64,000 bases of DNA from CAWABB01 sp963780165 (GTDB lineage Bacteria > Bacteroidota > Ignavibacteria > UBA10030 > UBA6906): the NCBI GenBank assembly GCA_963780165.1, contig CAWABB010000001.1, forward strand, positions 1,984,001 through 2,048,000. Reading direction: 5' to 3'. The translations under genes and the position numbers were made by a program. The number at the start of each line of letters is the position of its first letter. Within the stretch, counting starts at the first letter, position 1. Positions 17,312-27,041 of this stretch are shown here, in pieces. The notes below the pieces were generated by a model. That model saw only the letters and a list, made by a program, of their open reading frames with translations, was not told where the DNA came from and did no database searches.

Positions 17312-17342
17312 TTGACACTGCTGCATTCCTGTCGTACCTTTT
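17312..17342 (+). promoter_or_regulatory. Promoter of the sigma/anti-sigma pair
   Basis: TTG (17312-17314, in TTGACA), 20 bases, TACCTTTT (17335-17342). The ATG at 17343 abuts the box and therefore lies upstream of the expected +1 (about 17347), which rules it out as start and supports the ATG at 17385. Confidence 0.65.
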
Positions 17343-17384
17343 ATGCTCTTTCCTCCCCATCTGACCCCGCTGTCCGGGGCGCGA

Positions 17385-17954
17385 ATGACGACCAAAAAGA
17401 GCGAAAAACAGCTCCAGTTTGAACAGGAAGCCCTCCCTCACACAAACCTCCTGTACAACTATGCCCTCCGGATGACCAACAATCCGGCCGACGCTCAGGA
17501 CCTCCTTCAAGAAACCTTCCTAAAAGCCTACCGTTTCTGGGACAGGTACGAGCGGGGAACGAACATCCGCGCATGGTTGTTCCGAATTTTGAAGAACTCG
17601 TTCATCAACCGGTACCGCAAGACAACCCGGGAACCTGAAACCGTCGACTACGACGAGGTCCAGAATTTCTATGCCTCTGTCCGGGATGTGGCGACCGATT
17701 CAAACGATCTCCAGGAAAACCTCTTCAAGAACCTCCTGGACGATGACGTCACAAAGGCCATCGCAGACCTCCCGGAAGAGTTTCGAACGGTGGTGATCCT
17801 TAGCGATATCGAGGGTCTCACCTATGAAGAGATCGCGGACTTTGTGGATGTGCCGTTAGGGACGGTCCGGTCGCGGCTTCACCGGGGACGCAAGATTCTT
17901 CGAGCCAGGCTGATGGAGTATGCGCGCACCCGCGGCTACGCAACCAGGGAGTAA
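17385..17954 (+). CDS. ECF RNA polymerase sigma factor, RpoE/SigH-like
   Basis: 189-residue ECF sigma factor. Region 2 spans about residues 15-85 (LYNYALRMTNNPADAQDLLQ for the core-binding and -10 parts, then IRAWLFRILKNSFINRYRK). Region 4 spans about residues 125-180 (LPEEFRTVVILSDIEGLTYE, then the helix-turn-helix GTVRSRLHRGRKILRARL). A zinc-binding anti-sigma factor gene starts 33 bases downstream, the usual partnership. Envelope or oxidative stress is a plausible trigger but is inference. The start at 17385 follows from the promoter position. An upstream in-frame ATG at 17343 would lie before the transcription start. Confidence 0.92.
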   Translation: MTTKKSEKQLQFEQEALPHTNLLYNYALRMTNNPADAQDLLQETFLKAYRFWDRYERGTNIRAWLFRILKNSFINRYRKTTREPETVDYDEVQNFYASVRDVATDSNDLQENLFKNLLDDDVTKAIADLPEEFRTVVILSDIEGLTYEEIADFVDVPLGTVRSRLHRGRKILRARLMEYARTRGYATRE

Positions 17955-17987
17955 GATCCGAACGACATTTGATACGGTAGTCCTGAA

Positions 17988-18842
17988 GTGAACTGCAAAG
18001 ATTTCCGTGAATACATCACCGACGCCGTCGACGCGTACCTGTCGGAGGCGACGATGAAGCAGTTTCTGGATCACGCCAATGCCTGTCCCCCGTGCCGCAG
18101 TGAATACGAAGCGGAGGCTTCCACGAAGCGCTTCGTCGCGATGCATGCGTACATGGTGGATACCCCGGCATCGGTGAAGAATGCTATTCTCGATCGCCTG
18201 GATGAGGAGTCCGTGGCGGCTCCCACACCCGCGCCTCCTTCGTGGTTCTTGCGTTTCGTCACTTTGCTGCGCGTCCGTCCCACGCTGGCGATTGCGTTTG
18301 GCATGCTCGCTCTCATGATCATCGTTGCCCAAATCATCCAACCTCCGGTGCGCGTTGCCATTGCGGCGGGGAACAACGTCCTTCTCCAGTCGATGGAGAA
18401 CTACAGGGCGGTGCTCGCGGGCAACATAACGCCGCAGGTGGCATCGAGCGAACCCGCCAGTGTGCGGAAGCTGTTCGAGGGCATGACGGAGTTCCCCGTT
18501 CATGTTCCAAAACTCAGGCACTGCACGCTGGTCGGTGGAGCGCTGAATGCCTACGGGGGGACTCCGCTGGCACACGTGGTCTACAAGCGCGGAGAAACGC
18601 TCATCTATATGTATCAGACGTGCTGGAAAACAGTGCAGGAGGGGAAGAACCTGATGGTGCCCGATCAGGTCAAGGAATCTCTGCGCAGGACCGGATGGTA
18701 CACGGAGAGGCTTGGTGACGGACAGACCATGGCCATCTGGGTGCGTGGCGGCACGTTGTGCGCGGCCATTGCCCAGGCCGATCCCGACGAGCTCATTGCC
18801 TGTGTCACAGCGGAAGAGGCCGACGGAGTCTCCGTCCCGTGA
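17988..18842 (+). CDS. Zinc-binding (ZAS-type) transmembrane anti-sigma factor
   Basis: 284 residues. The first 40 form a ZAS domain with Cys3, His29, Cys33 and Cys36 (HANACPPC), the classic HxxxCxxC zinc motif that clamps ECF sigma factors. A single TM helix lies around residues 98-118 (LAIAFGMLALMIIVAQII), so residues of about 120-284 are periplasmic. That part has several Cys residues and may be the sensor. The GTG start directly precedes the first zinc ligand. It lies directly downstream of its likely sigma partner. Confidence 0.88.
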   Translation: MNCKDFREYITDAVDAYLSEATMKQFLDHANACPPCRSEYEAEASTKRFVAMHAYMVDTPASVKNAILDRLDEESVAAPTPAPPSWFLRFVTLLRVRPTLAIAFGMLALMIIVAQIIQPPVRVAIAAGNNVLLQSMENYRAVLAGNITPQVASSEPASVRKLFEGMTEFPVHVPKLRHCTLVGGALNAYGGTPLAHVVYKRGETLIYMYQTCWKTVQEGKNLMVPDQVKESLRRTGWYTERLGDGQTMAIWVRGGTLCAAIAQADPDELIACVTAEEADGVSVP

Positions 18843-18852
18843 TTTCTGCGCC

Positions 18853-18881
18853 TTGACAGGCACAAATTAATGTGGTATACT
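18853..18881 (+). promoter_or_regulatory. Near-consensus promoter of lon
   Basis: TTGACA (18853-18858), 17 bases, TATACT (18876-18881), the best sigma-70-type promoter in the window. Its predicted +1 (about 18888) coincides with the left arm of a perfect hairpin (18887-18909). Confidence 0.8.
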
Positions 18882-18886
18882 GACTG

Positions 18887-18912
18887 AAGGTGTCGACCCC
18901 CGACACCTTTTT
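18887..18912 (+). promoter_or_regulatory. Perfect dyad with T-run in the lon leader (operator, attenuator or terminator)
   Basis: AAGGTGTCG pairs with CGACACCTT across ACCCC: nine perfect base pairs followed by TTTTT. As RNA it has the shape of an intrinsic terminator. As DNA it is a symmetric operator sitting on +1 of the lon promoter. It could also end the sigma/anti-sigma transcript, whose stop is 45 bases upstream. Confidence 0.65.
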
Positions 18913-18941
18913 GTGTCTCTGGCACACCCCTGTTATCCGAC

Positions 18942-21385
<2,444 letters not shown>

Positions 21386-21389
<4 letters not shown>

Positions 21390-23143
21390 GCGAGTACCTC
21401 GTCACGGCCCGCAAATGGCGTCCGATGCTGTTCGAGGACGTCGTCGGACAGGAGCACGTGACGACAACGCTGCGGAACGCGATTTCGTCGGGTCGGTTGG
21501 CGCACGCGTACCTGTTCAGCGGCCCGCGCGGAGTGGGGAAGACGACCACGGCGCGCTTGCTGGCGAAGGCGGTGAACTGCATCAATCCGCGCGACCTGAA
21601 CCCCGACAACGAATGCGAGATCTGCCGGGAGATCACGGAGGGGCGGAGTTTTGACGTGCTCGAGATTGACGGCGCATCGAACCGGGGGGTGGAAGAAATC
21701 CGCAACCTTCGGGAGGGCGTGCGGTACGCGCCGGCGAAGGGGAAGTACCGCGTCTATATTATCGATGAAGTGCACATGCTTACGAAGGAGGCGTTCAACG
21801 CGCTCCTCAAGACACTGGAAGAACCCCCGGCGCACGTGTTGTTCATCTTTGCGACCACCGAGATGCACAAGCTCCCCGCGACAATCCTCTCGCGATGCCA
21901 GCGGTTCGAGTTCCGCAGGATTCCGGTGGAGCGGATCCGCACGAAGTTGAAGTCGATTGCGGAGGCCGAGGGCATCCGCATGGACGATGAGGCGTTGCTG
22001 CTTGTCGCCCGACGGGGTGACGGCTCATTGCGCGACGCGCAGAGCATTTTCGACCAGGTGATTGCGTTGTGCGGCACGGACGTCACGTATGCGTCGATCC
22101 TGGAGGCATTGCACATCGTCGATCAGGAAGTGTACTTCCGTGTGACGGATCTGATCACGGCTCAGGACGCCGCAGGCGCGCTGGCGCTGGTGGACGAACT
22201 GTTCACGCGCGGGCACGACATCCGGGAATTCCTGGGCGGGGTGACGGAACATCTGCGCAACCTGCTCCTCGCCAAAACAACCGGTAACGCTTCTCTGATC
22301 GAGGCCTCAGACCTGTACCGGAAACGGTATATGGATGAGGCGAAGAAGTTTTCGATTTCGGACCTGCTGCGGTATCAGCGGTTCGTGGGGAGCACCGACG
22401 GCGGGATCAGGTGGAGCTCGCAGCCGCGGTTCCGTCTCGAGGCCGATATGGTGCAGCTCGTGACGCTGCCGCGCGCTGCGGAGATCGGCGAGGTGTTGAG
22501 CGGTCTGGACGAGCTGAAAAAAAAAGACTTCACTGACAGTGCGCCACCCCTTCGTTCCGTAGGTCGCTCACCAGCAGTTGCGGCGCCACGCGCGGGCGCC
22601 GACTCGGTGTCACAGTCTCCGTTCGGTCCACCGTCACGCGTGACGCGTGCTCCCCAGGCTCCATCGGCACTTCCTCCGGCCTCGGCGGCGTCTTCAGATG
22701 ACACTGCGATTGCCCCACAGGTACCGGCCGCGCCCCCGAAAGTAGTACCTGCTTCCACGAAACCGGCATCTGGGGCAGCGAAATCGGCTCCGGCCATCTC
22801 CGAGCGGGAGGTTCAGTCCCGCTGGCTGGAGTTCCTCACGGCGATCCGCCAGCGGAAGATCTCCCTCGGCACGGTCATGGACGGCACCTGGCTTGCAGGT
22901 GTTACGGGCAACAGCCTTCGGATCGGTTGCCGAACGGAGTTCGAACAATCCAGCATCGAGCGGAACCGCGAGATGCTGGCCGGACTCTTTGGCGATCTCT
23001 TTCATGTCCGCCTCCGCATTGAGGCGGTGTACGATCCTGAACATGCCCCCGCCGGACCTGCCGAGCAGGCACCGGCGGCCCCTCCTGAAGACCACCCGAT
23101 CATCGCCGCCCTCAAGCGCGAGCTCGGAGCGGAACCGCTGTAA
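21386..23143 (+). CDS. dnaX: DNA polymerase III subunits tau/gamma
   Basis: Clamp-loader ATPase and replisome organiser. 585 residues: Walker A SGPRGVGKTTTARLL near residue 46, a zinc module with only three of the four usual cysteines (NC..EC..IC, the fourth replaced by Ile), Walker B VYIIDEVHML and sensor 1 FIFATTE. Domain III ends near residue 375, a Pro/Ala-rich linker follows, and domain V lies at about 475-585. Codons 378-380 are AAA AAA AAA inside a run of nine A (22517-22525). A -1 shift there gives a stop three codons later (TGA at 22534-22536), i.e. a 383-residue gamma-like product. The ATG overlaps the lon stop (ATGA). Confidence 0.97.
22517..22525 (+). promoter_or_regulatory. A9 slippery run in dnaX
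   Basis: Nine consecutive A at codons 378-380, at the junction of clamp-loader domain III and the tau linker. An extra A, or a -1 ribosomal shift, gives Lys-Arg-Leu-His-stop nearby. Loss of one A gives a stop about 14 codons on. Thermus dnaX uses a run of nine A for transcriptional slippage to make gamma. Confidence 0.6.
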
Positions 23144-23346
23144 GGCGTACCGTACCTGCTCGCTGCACCCGTATTCATCTCTCACACTCACCATCGCTCT
23201 TTTCCCCTCCCCGGGACCGTTCGTCTCCTCGGAAAAGCCGCTGCCTTGAAGTAGTACCGGTAGACGATCATGTCTACTGCACTCACGCGGATACTCGGTT
23301 CCATCGTCTTCGTCGTTCGGGTCGAACCTGAAGGAGAGGAGCATTG

Positions 23347-23784
23347 ATGCGGATTCTCGTGCCGGCGGGGTCGTGGTTTCTGGCGGGCATACTGGCGTAC
23401 AGTGCAGTTGACAAGATCTTTCACTGGTCGCTCTTTCTGAAAGCCCTCACGCTCTACCGGGTCGTACCGGCAGTTCTTCTGCCGGCGATCAGTTACGCCG
23501 TTCCGGCGCTCGAGCTGCTTGCCGCGCTCGCGATCGTGGTTCCATGGTTCAGGCCCCGGGGCCTGGGTCTGGCAGCATGGCTACTCGCCGCATTTACCGT
23601 GATGATAGGGTACGCGACGATTGCCACGCCGGGGATCCTGTGTGGTTGCTCGTTCTCGCTCGGTCCGACGCGGGCGACTCCTGCCCATTTCATTCTGAAC
23701 ATCATGTTGACGGGACTGGCTTGGGCGCTTGCCAGCTCCTGTGCCGGGGTGCCCGTACGGTCCGCAGCGAGCGATCCGGTCTGA
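23347..23784 (+). CDS. MauE/DoxX-like redox-associated membrane protein
   Basis: 145 residues, four TM helices (about 5-25, 43-65, 73-93, 113-132). The loop CGCSFSLGPTRATPAHFILN near residue 95 matches the cysteine-containing motif of MauE/DoxX proteins, which cooperate with thioredoxin-like partners in disulfide formation or reduction in the envelope. The ATG at 23347 is preceded by AAGGAGAGGAG; an in-frame TTG three bases earlier is less likely. A four-cysteine secreted peptide gene follows 43 bases downstream, a natural client. The 203 bases upstream hold no clear promoter. Confidence 0.82.
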   Translation: MRILVPAGSWFLAGILAYSAVDKIFHWSLFLKALTLYRVVPAVLLPAISYAVPALELLAALAIVVPWFRPRGLGLAAWLLAAFTVMIGYATIATPGILCGCSFSLGPTRATPAHFILNIMLTGLAWALASSCAGVPVRSAASDPV

Positions 23785-23815
23785 GGATCCACATATGACA
23801 ATCGTTCACCGTCTC

Positions 23816-23822
23816 AAGGAGG
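23816..23822 (+). promoter_or_regulatory. Ribosome-binding site fixing the start of the small peptide gene
   Basis: AAGGAGG ending five bases before the ATG at 23828. An upstream in-frame ATG (23795) has no such site, so the shorter product is preferred. Confidence 0.7.
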
Positions 23823-23827
23823 ATATC

Positions 23828-24034
23828 ATGCCCAGATTCAAACAGGGGGTCATCGCCATCCTGCTCACCGCGTCGATCGTCCTGGCGGCGACGGACGCAT
23901 ACGCTGGCGTGCCGAGAGTCTGCTCGCTCGTTGGGTGCTCCGGAGGCCCCGATACCTGCCTGACGGTCAGCGTCAGGGTCGGATCCATGGAGGTTTCGAT
24001 GGCATGCTTCGCGCGTCTAACGACGACGAATTGA
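23828..24034 (+). CDS. Small secreted four-cysteine peptide
   Basis: 68 residues with a clear Sec signal peptide: MPRFKQGVIAILLTASIVL, then AATDAYA and a cleavage site before Gly27. The mature part is about 42 residues with four cysteines spaced C-x4-C-x6-C-x15-C, enough for two disulfides. I recognise no family. The setting (MauE/DoxX protein before it, a beta-propeller protein after it) resembles the layout of the short NVEALA-type peptides of Bacteroidota, but the NVEALA motif itself is absent. A strong AAGGAGG site supports real translation. Confidence 0.7.
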   Translation: MPRFKQGVIAILLTASIVLAATDAYAGVPRVCSLVGCSGGPDTCLTVSVRVGSMEVSMACFARLTTTN

Positions 24035-24101
24035 CCACACCAGCCGGGATTGACGTGGCCGAACCTCTGCTTTCCTGCCGCATCGCGAGTGGAAGGACGC
24101 A

Positions 24102-25196
24102 ATGAACGCGCGCCTCGTGCTCCTGCTTGTCCTCATCGCCACGCTCGCCGCGGCCGGAGTGGTCATCGGCGTGATGTATCAGCCGGGCCGAGGTCCCGAA
24201 GAACGGATTGTGTCTGGAATGTCGCGGGGGACACTGTCGGGGGTCGCCAGCCCCCGTCCGCAAGACGCGGCCGGAAGGGAGTGGAGGCACGTAGCGGTTC
24301 GACCGATTGCATCCATCGGGAGCGCAGGGGAGGCGCCCCTGATGATGCCGCTTCACGTCAGGATTGACGGTGCGGGGTGTGTGTACATCCTCGATTGGAG
24401 CGAGCGATGCGTGAAGAAGTACGATCCACACGGGGTATTCCTCATGCGATTCGGGCACGGGGAGGGGAAAGCTCCCGGGGAGTTCACTAACCTGAGCGAT
24501 TTCGACGTTACTGCCGACGGAGCCCTCTGGACATGTGACCCAGCGAACGGTCTCATCACGGTCTTCAACGAGGACGGCTCCGTGCGGGCCACCATGCGAC
24601 CGGACAGGTTGCCGCACCGGATTGCCTTGCTCCGCGGGGACACGTGCGCGGTCATGTCGTTGCCGGCGGGGGACCGGTTGTTCCATCTGCACGGACCTGG
24701 CGGCCAGACAATCGGCGCGTGCGGTGTTCTCATGGAGCAACAGGCCCGGCTCGGGATTGCCCTTGATGGACGAATCGCGGCGACCGGAACCGGAGGGTTT
24801 GCCTATGCAGCCTATCGTGCGGGTGTCCTTGCTGTGGCCGCTGGCACGGGCGACTCGATTGCTGTCTACCGCGAAACGCTCGAGCATGGCGGCTTCCCGG
24901 ATGTGCTTGTCAGCCGCTCCGGGGACATGGAATACGCCCGGACCGACCCTGATTCCCCTGTCGTTACGCGAAGTCTCTCGTGCGTCGACGGGGAACTCCA
25001 TCTGCTTCTCGGTTCGGATGACAGGCCGCTCGGTGCGGTGATGGACGTCTATGATGCCCGCACCGCCTCGTACCGCTATTCGTACGAGCTCCCGGTCGAT
25101 GCGGAGGCCGCGTGCGTCACGCACACACGGATTGCGGCAATCTCGGACGACACGGTCACGATCTGGGAGCGCATCGGGGGTGCACCCCTGCCATGA
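24102..25196 (+). CDS. Membrane-anchored six-bladed beta-propeller protein
   Basis: 364 residues. The N-terminal helix (LVLLLVLIATLAAAGVVIGV, residues 4-23) is an uncleaved anchor or signal peptide. Repeats follow that read like NHL/6-bladed propeller blades: CVYILDWSERCVKKYDPHGV followed by FLMRFGHGEGKAPGEF, then LWTCDPANGLITVFNEDGS, and later blades with VYRETLEHGG. This is the type of protein annotated in Bacteroidota as 6-bladed beta-propeller (BF3164-like). GGAAGG precedes the ATG, 67 bases after the peptide gene. A ligand or scaffold role for the peptide is inference. The following 237 bases (25197-25433) hold no ORF I can support. Confidence 0.75.
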   Translation: MNARLVLLLVLIATLAAAGVVIGVMYQPGRGPEERIVSGMSRGTLSGVASPRPQDAAGREWRHVAVRPIASIGSAGEAPLMMPLHVRIDGAGCVYILDWSERCVKKYDPHGVFLMRFGHGEGKAPGEFTNLSDFDVTADGALWTCDPANGLITVFNEDGSVRATMRPDRLPHRIALLRGDTCAVMSLPAGDRLFHLHGPGGQTIGACGVLMEQQARLGIALDGRIAATGTGGFAYAAYRAGVLAVAAGTGDSIAVYRETLEHGGFPDVLVSRSGDMEYARTDPDSPVVTRSLSCVDGELHLLLGSDDRPLGAVMDVYDARTASYRYSYELPVDAEAACVTHTRIAAISDDTVTIWERIGGAPLP

Positions 25197-25433
25197 CAGG
25201 CGAGAGACCACCCGGAGTTCCGGCCGGCCCCGCGCCGCACTCCTTGATCAGGCTGAATATCGCGTGCTATCGACCGGGCCACGGGTCTTCCCGGCGGGGA
25301 CGGCGCGCGCGCTGCGGGTCTGCCCGTGGTGGTATGGCTCGCTGCGCGGACACGCCGGCCGCCTTGATTTTCACCGCCTCTTTTTGGATTTTATAAGTCC
25401 TATGGCGTGCCTGAGGAACTTGGAGGGACGGGA

Positions 25434-26462
25434 TTGAGGAGACGGTGGATTGCTGCGGCTGCGATGCTTGCCCTGACGGGTGTCGCAAGCGCCGATACAG
25501 GCATCGGCAAATACGCCGGTGAATTTCTCGCGATCGGCGTCGGTGCCCGGCCTCTCGGCCTCGGCGGCGCGTATGTCGCCCTTGCCAACGATGTTTCCGC
25601 CGGCTACTGGAACCCCGCCGGCCTTGCCCGGATCACCTACCCCGAACTGATGCTCATGCACGCCGAACACTTCGGCAGCCTGGTCAACCATGACTATGGC
25701 GCCGTTGCGTTCCCGGTCGGCACCAGCACCAGCCTCGGCATCAGCCTCATCCGCCTCGGCGTGGACGATATTCCCGACACCCGCAACGCGGGCGTCGATG
25801 CCAGCGGCAATGTGACCTTCGACCCGAATCAGTTCAGCCGCGTGGACCCCTCGCGGGTCTCGTACTTCAGCTCCGCCGACTGGGCACTGTTCTTTACATA
25901 TGCCCGGCGCCACTCTGACAACCTCACATACGGCGCGAACCTGAAAATCATCCGGCGCGAGCTCGGCGATAACAACGCCACTGGCGTCGGGTTCGATGTA
26001 GGCATCCAGTATAGCCCTGTCGAACGGCTGATGCTCGGTGCAAATCTGCAGGACGTCACCACGACGCTCGTCGCGTGGAACACCGGGCGGAACGACCTCA
26101 TCTCCCCGACGCTCAAGACCGGTGCGGCATACAGTATTGACGCGCTTGCAGGACGGTTCACTCCGGTCATGGATCTCGACATCATGTTCGAGAACCGGCA
26201 GTCGGCATCGACGTTCAACATGGGGCCCGTCAGCGTGGATGTGCAGGGCGGGCTCGAGTACGCGTTCAAAGATCTCATAGCCGTCCGTGTTGGCTACAGC
26301 GACGTCAAGCAGCTCACGCTCGGTGCGGGTCTCTCGCTCCCGAAACTCACCGTCGACTATTCCTTCGCAAAGTTCGACGCCACCGACCAGCTCGGGAACA
26401 CACACCGCATTTCGGTGAAGTTCATCCTCGAGTCCGACCGGTTCCGCCGCGCGGACCAATGA
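25434..26462 (+). CDS. PorV/PorQ-family outer-membrane beta-barrel protein
   Basis: 342 residues. Signal peptide MRRRWIAAAAMLALTGVASA, then the hallmark N-terminus of PorV/PorQ proteins: GEFLAIGVGARPLGLGGAYV, ALANDVSAGYWNPAGLA. The rest is a FadL-like barrel with alternating aromatic strands, including VRVGYSDVKQLTLGAGL. In Bacteroidota such proteins serve in type IX secretion or as porins, but no other T9SS gene is visible here. The TTG at 25434 is chosen because GGAGGG sits just before it and a full signal peptide follows; an upstream in-frame GTG (25407) would spoil the signal. Confidence 0.88.
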   Translation: MRRRWIAAAAMLALTGVASADTGIGKYAGEFLAIGVGARPLGLGGAYVALANDVSAGYWNPAGLARITYPELMLMHAEHFGSLVNHDYGAVAFPVGTSTSLGISLIRLGVDDIPDTRNAGVDASGNVTFDPNQFSRVDPSRVSYFSSADWALFFTYARRHSDNLTYGANLKIIRRELGDNNATGVGFDVGIQYSPVERLMLGANLQDVTTTLVAWNTGRNDLISPTLKTGAAYSIDALAGRFTPVMDLDIMFENRQSASTFNMGPVSVDVQGGLEYAFKDLIAVRVGYSDVKQLTLGAGLSLPKLTVDYSFAKFDATDQLGNTHRISVKFILESDRFRRADQ

Positions 26463-26465
26463 CCG

Positions 26466-27041
26466 ATGCTTGCCGGGATCGTTCCCCGATCCGCATGTGT
26501 TCTTCTTGCGCTTGCCTTCTGGACGGGCTGCTCCAGCTCTCCTGAATCATCACGCGACACCTCTCTGCCCGTGGTCCACCGTTCACGCGACGGTCGGCTC
26601 CAGTACGTTACGCCTCCGGGCTGGTTCGACGCGACCGCCGATTCTCAGGCGGCCGGACATGTGGTGTGGATCATCCGGAATGACTATGGCGGGACGCTCA
26701 CGATTGATGAAGTGCGGTTCGATGCCGCGGCACGGGCAGCGGTGCGCGACGGGGGACTTGAGCCGCTGGCACAACTGCTCATGACGCTCCCGTCGGGCGA
26801 CCGGTCAGTCAGCCGGCTCAGCGGTCCGGAGACGTTTGAGCGCGAGGGGAAAGTGTTCTGCGGGTACGAGGTTGAGGTGTACGAGACGCGCGATCTGGTT
26901 CGCGTCGTCCTCTTTCGCGTGGAGGATCGGGTCTATTCGTCCACGCTGGTGGTGCCGGCTGCAGTCCGCGATCGCGGGTTCAGGCAGCTTCTGGAGGCGC
27001 AGACCGCGTTCCTCGGGGCTGTCGCCTGGATTTCACTTTGA
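26466..27041 (+). CDS. Putative lipoprotein, unknown
   Basis: 191 residues. The signal peptide ends LALAFWTGC, with a lipobox Cys near residue 22, then a Ser-rich linker. The remainder is a single alpha/beta domain (LQYVTPPGWFDATAD, GPETFEREGKVFCGYEVEVY) similar in style to the PsbP/DUF1795 fold, but I cannot assign a family. It begins 3 bases after the PorV-like gene and is probably co-transcribed. Its 3' end overlaps the convergent cyclase gene by 9 bases. Confidence 0.75.
   Translation: MLAGIVPRSACVLLALAFWTGCSSSPESSRDTSLPVVHRSRDGRLQYVTPPGWFDATADSQAAGHVVWIIRNDYGGTLTIDEVRFDAAARAAVRDGGLEPLAQLLMTLPSGDRSVSRLSGPETFEREGKVFCGYEVEVYETRDLVRVVLFRVEDRVYSSTLVVPAAVRDRGFRQLLEAQTAFLGAVAWISL

Noticed and set aside
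22531..22541. CACTG-A-CAGTG dyad just after the dnaX slippery run as a frameshift-stimulating hairpin
   Set aside because: A one-base loop cannot form an RNA hairpin; no other convincing stem was seen nearby.
23270..23347. 25-codon ORF before the MauE-like gene ending in TGATG
   Set aside because: The overlap looks like coupling, but there is no ribosome-binding site and no sign of conservation; kept out as chance.
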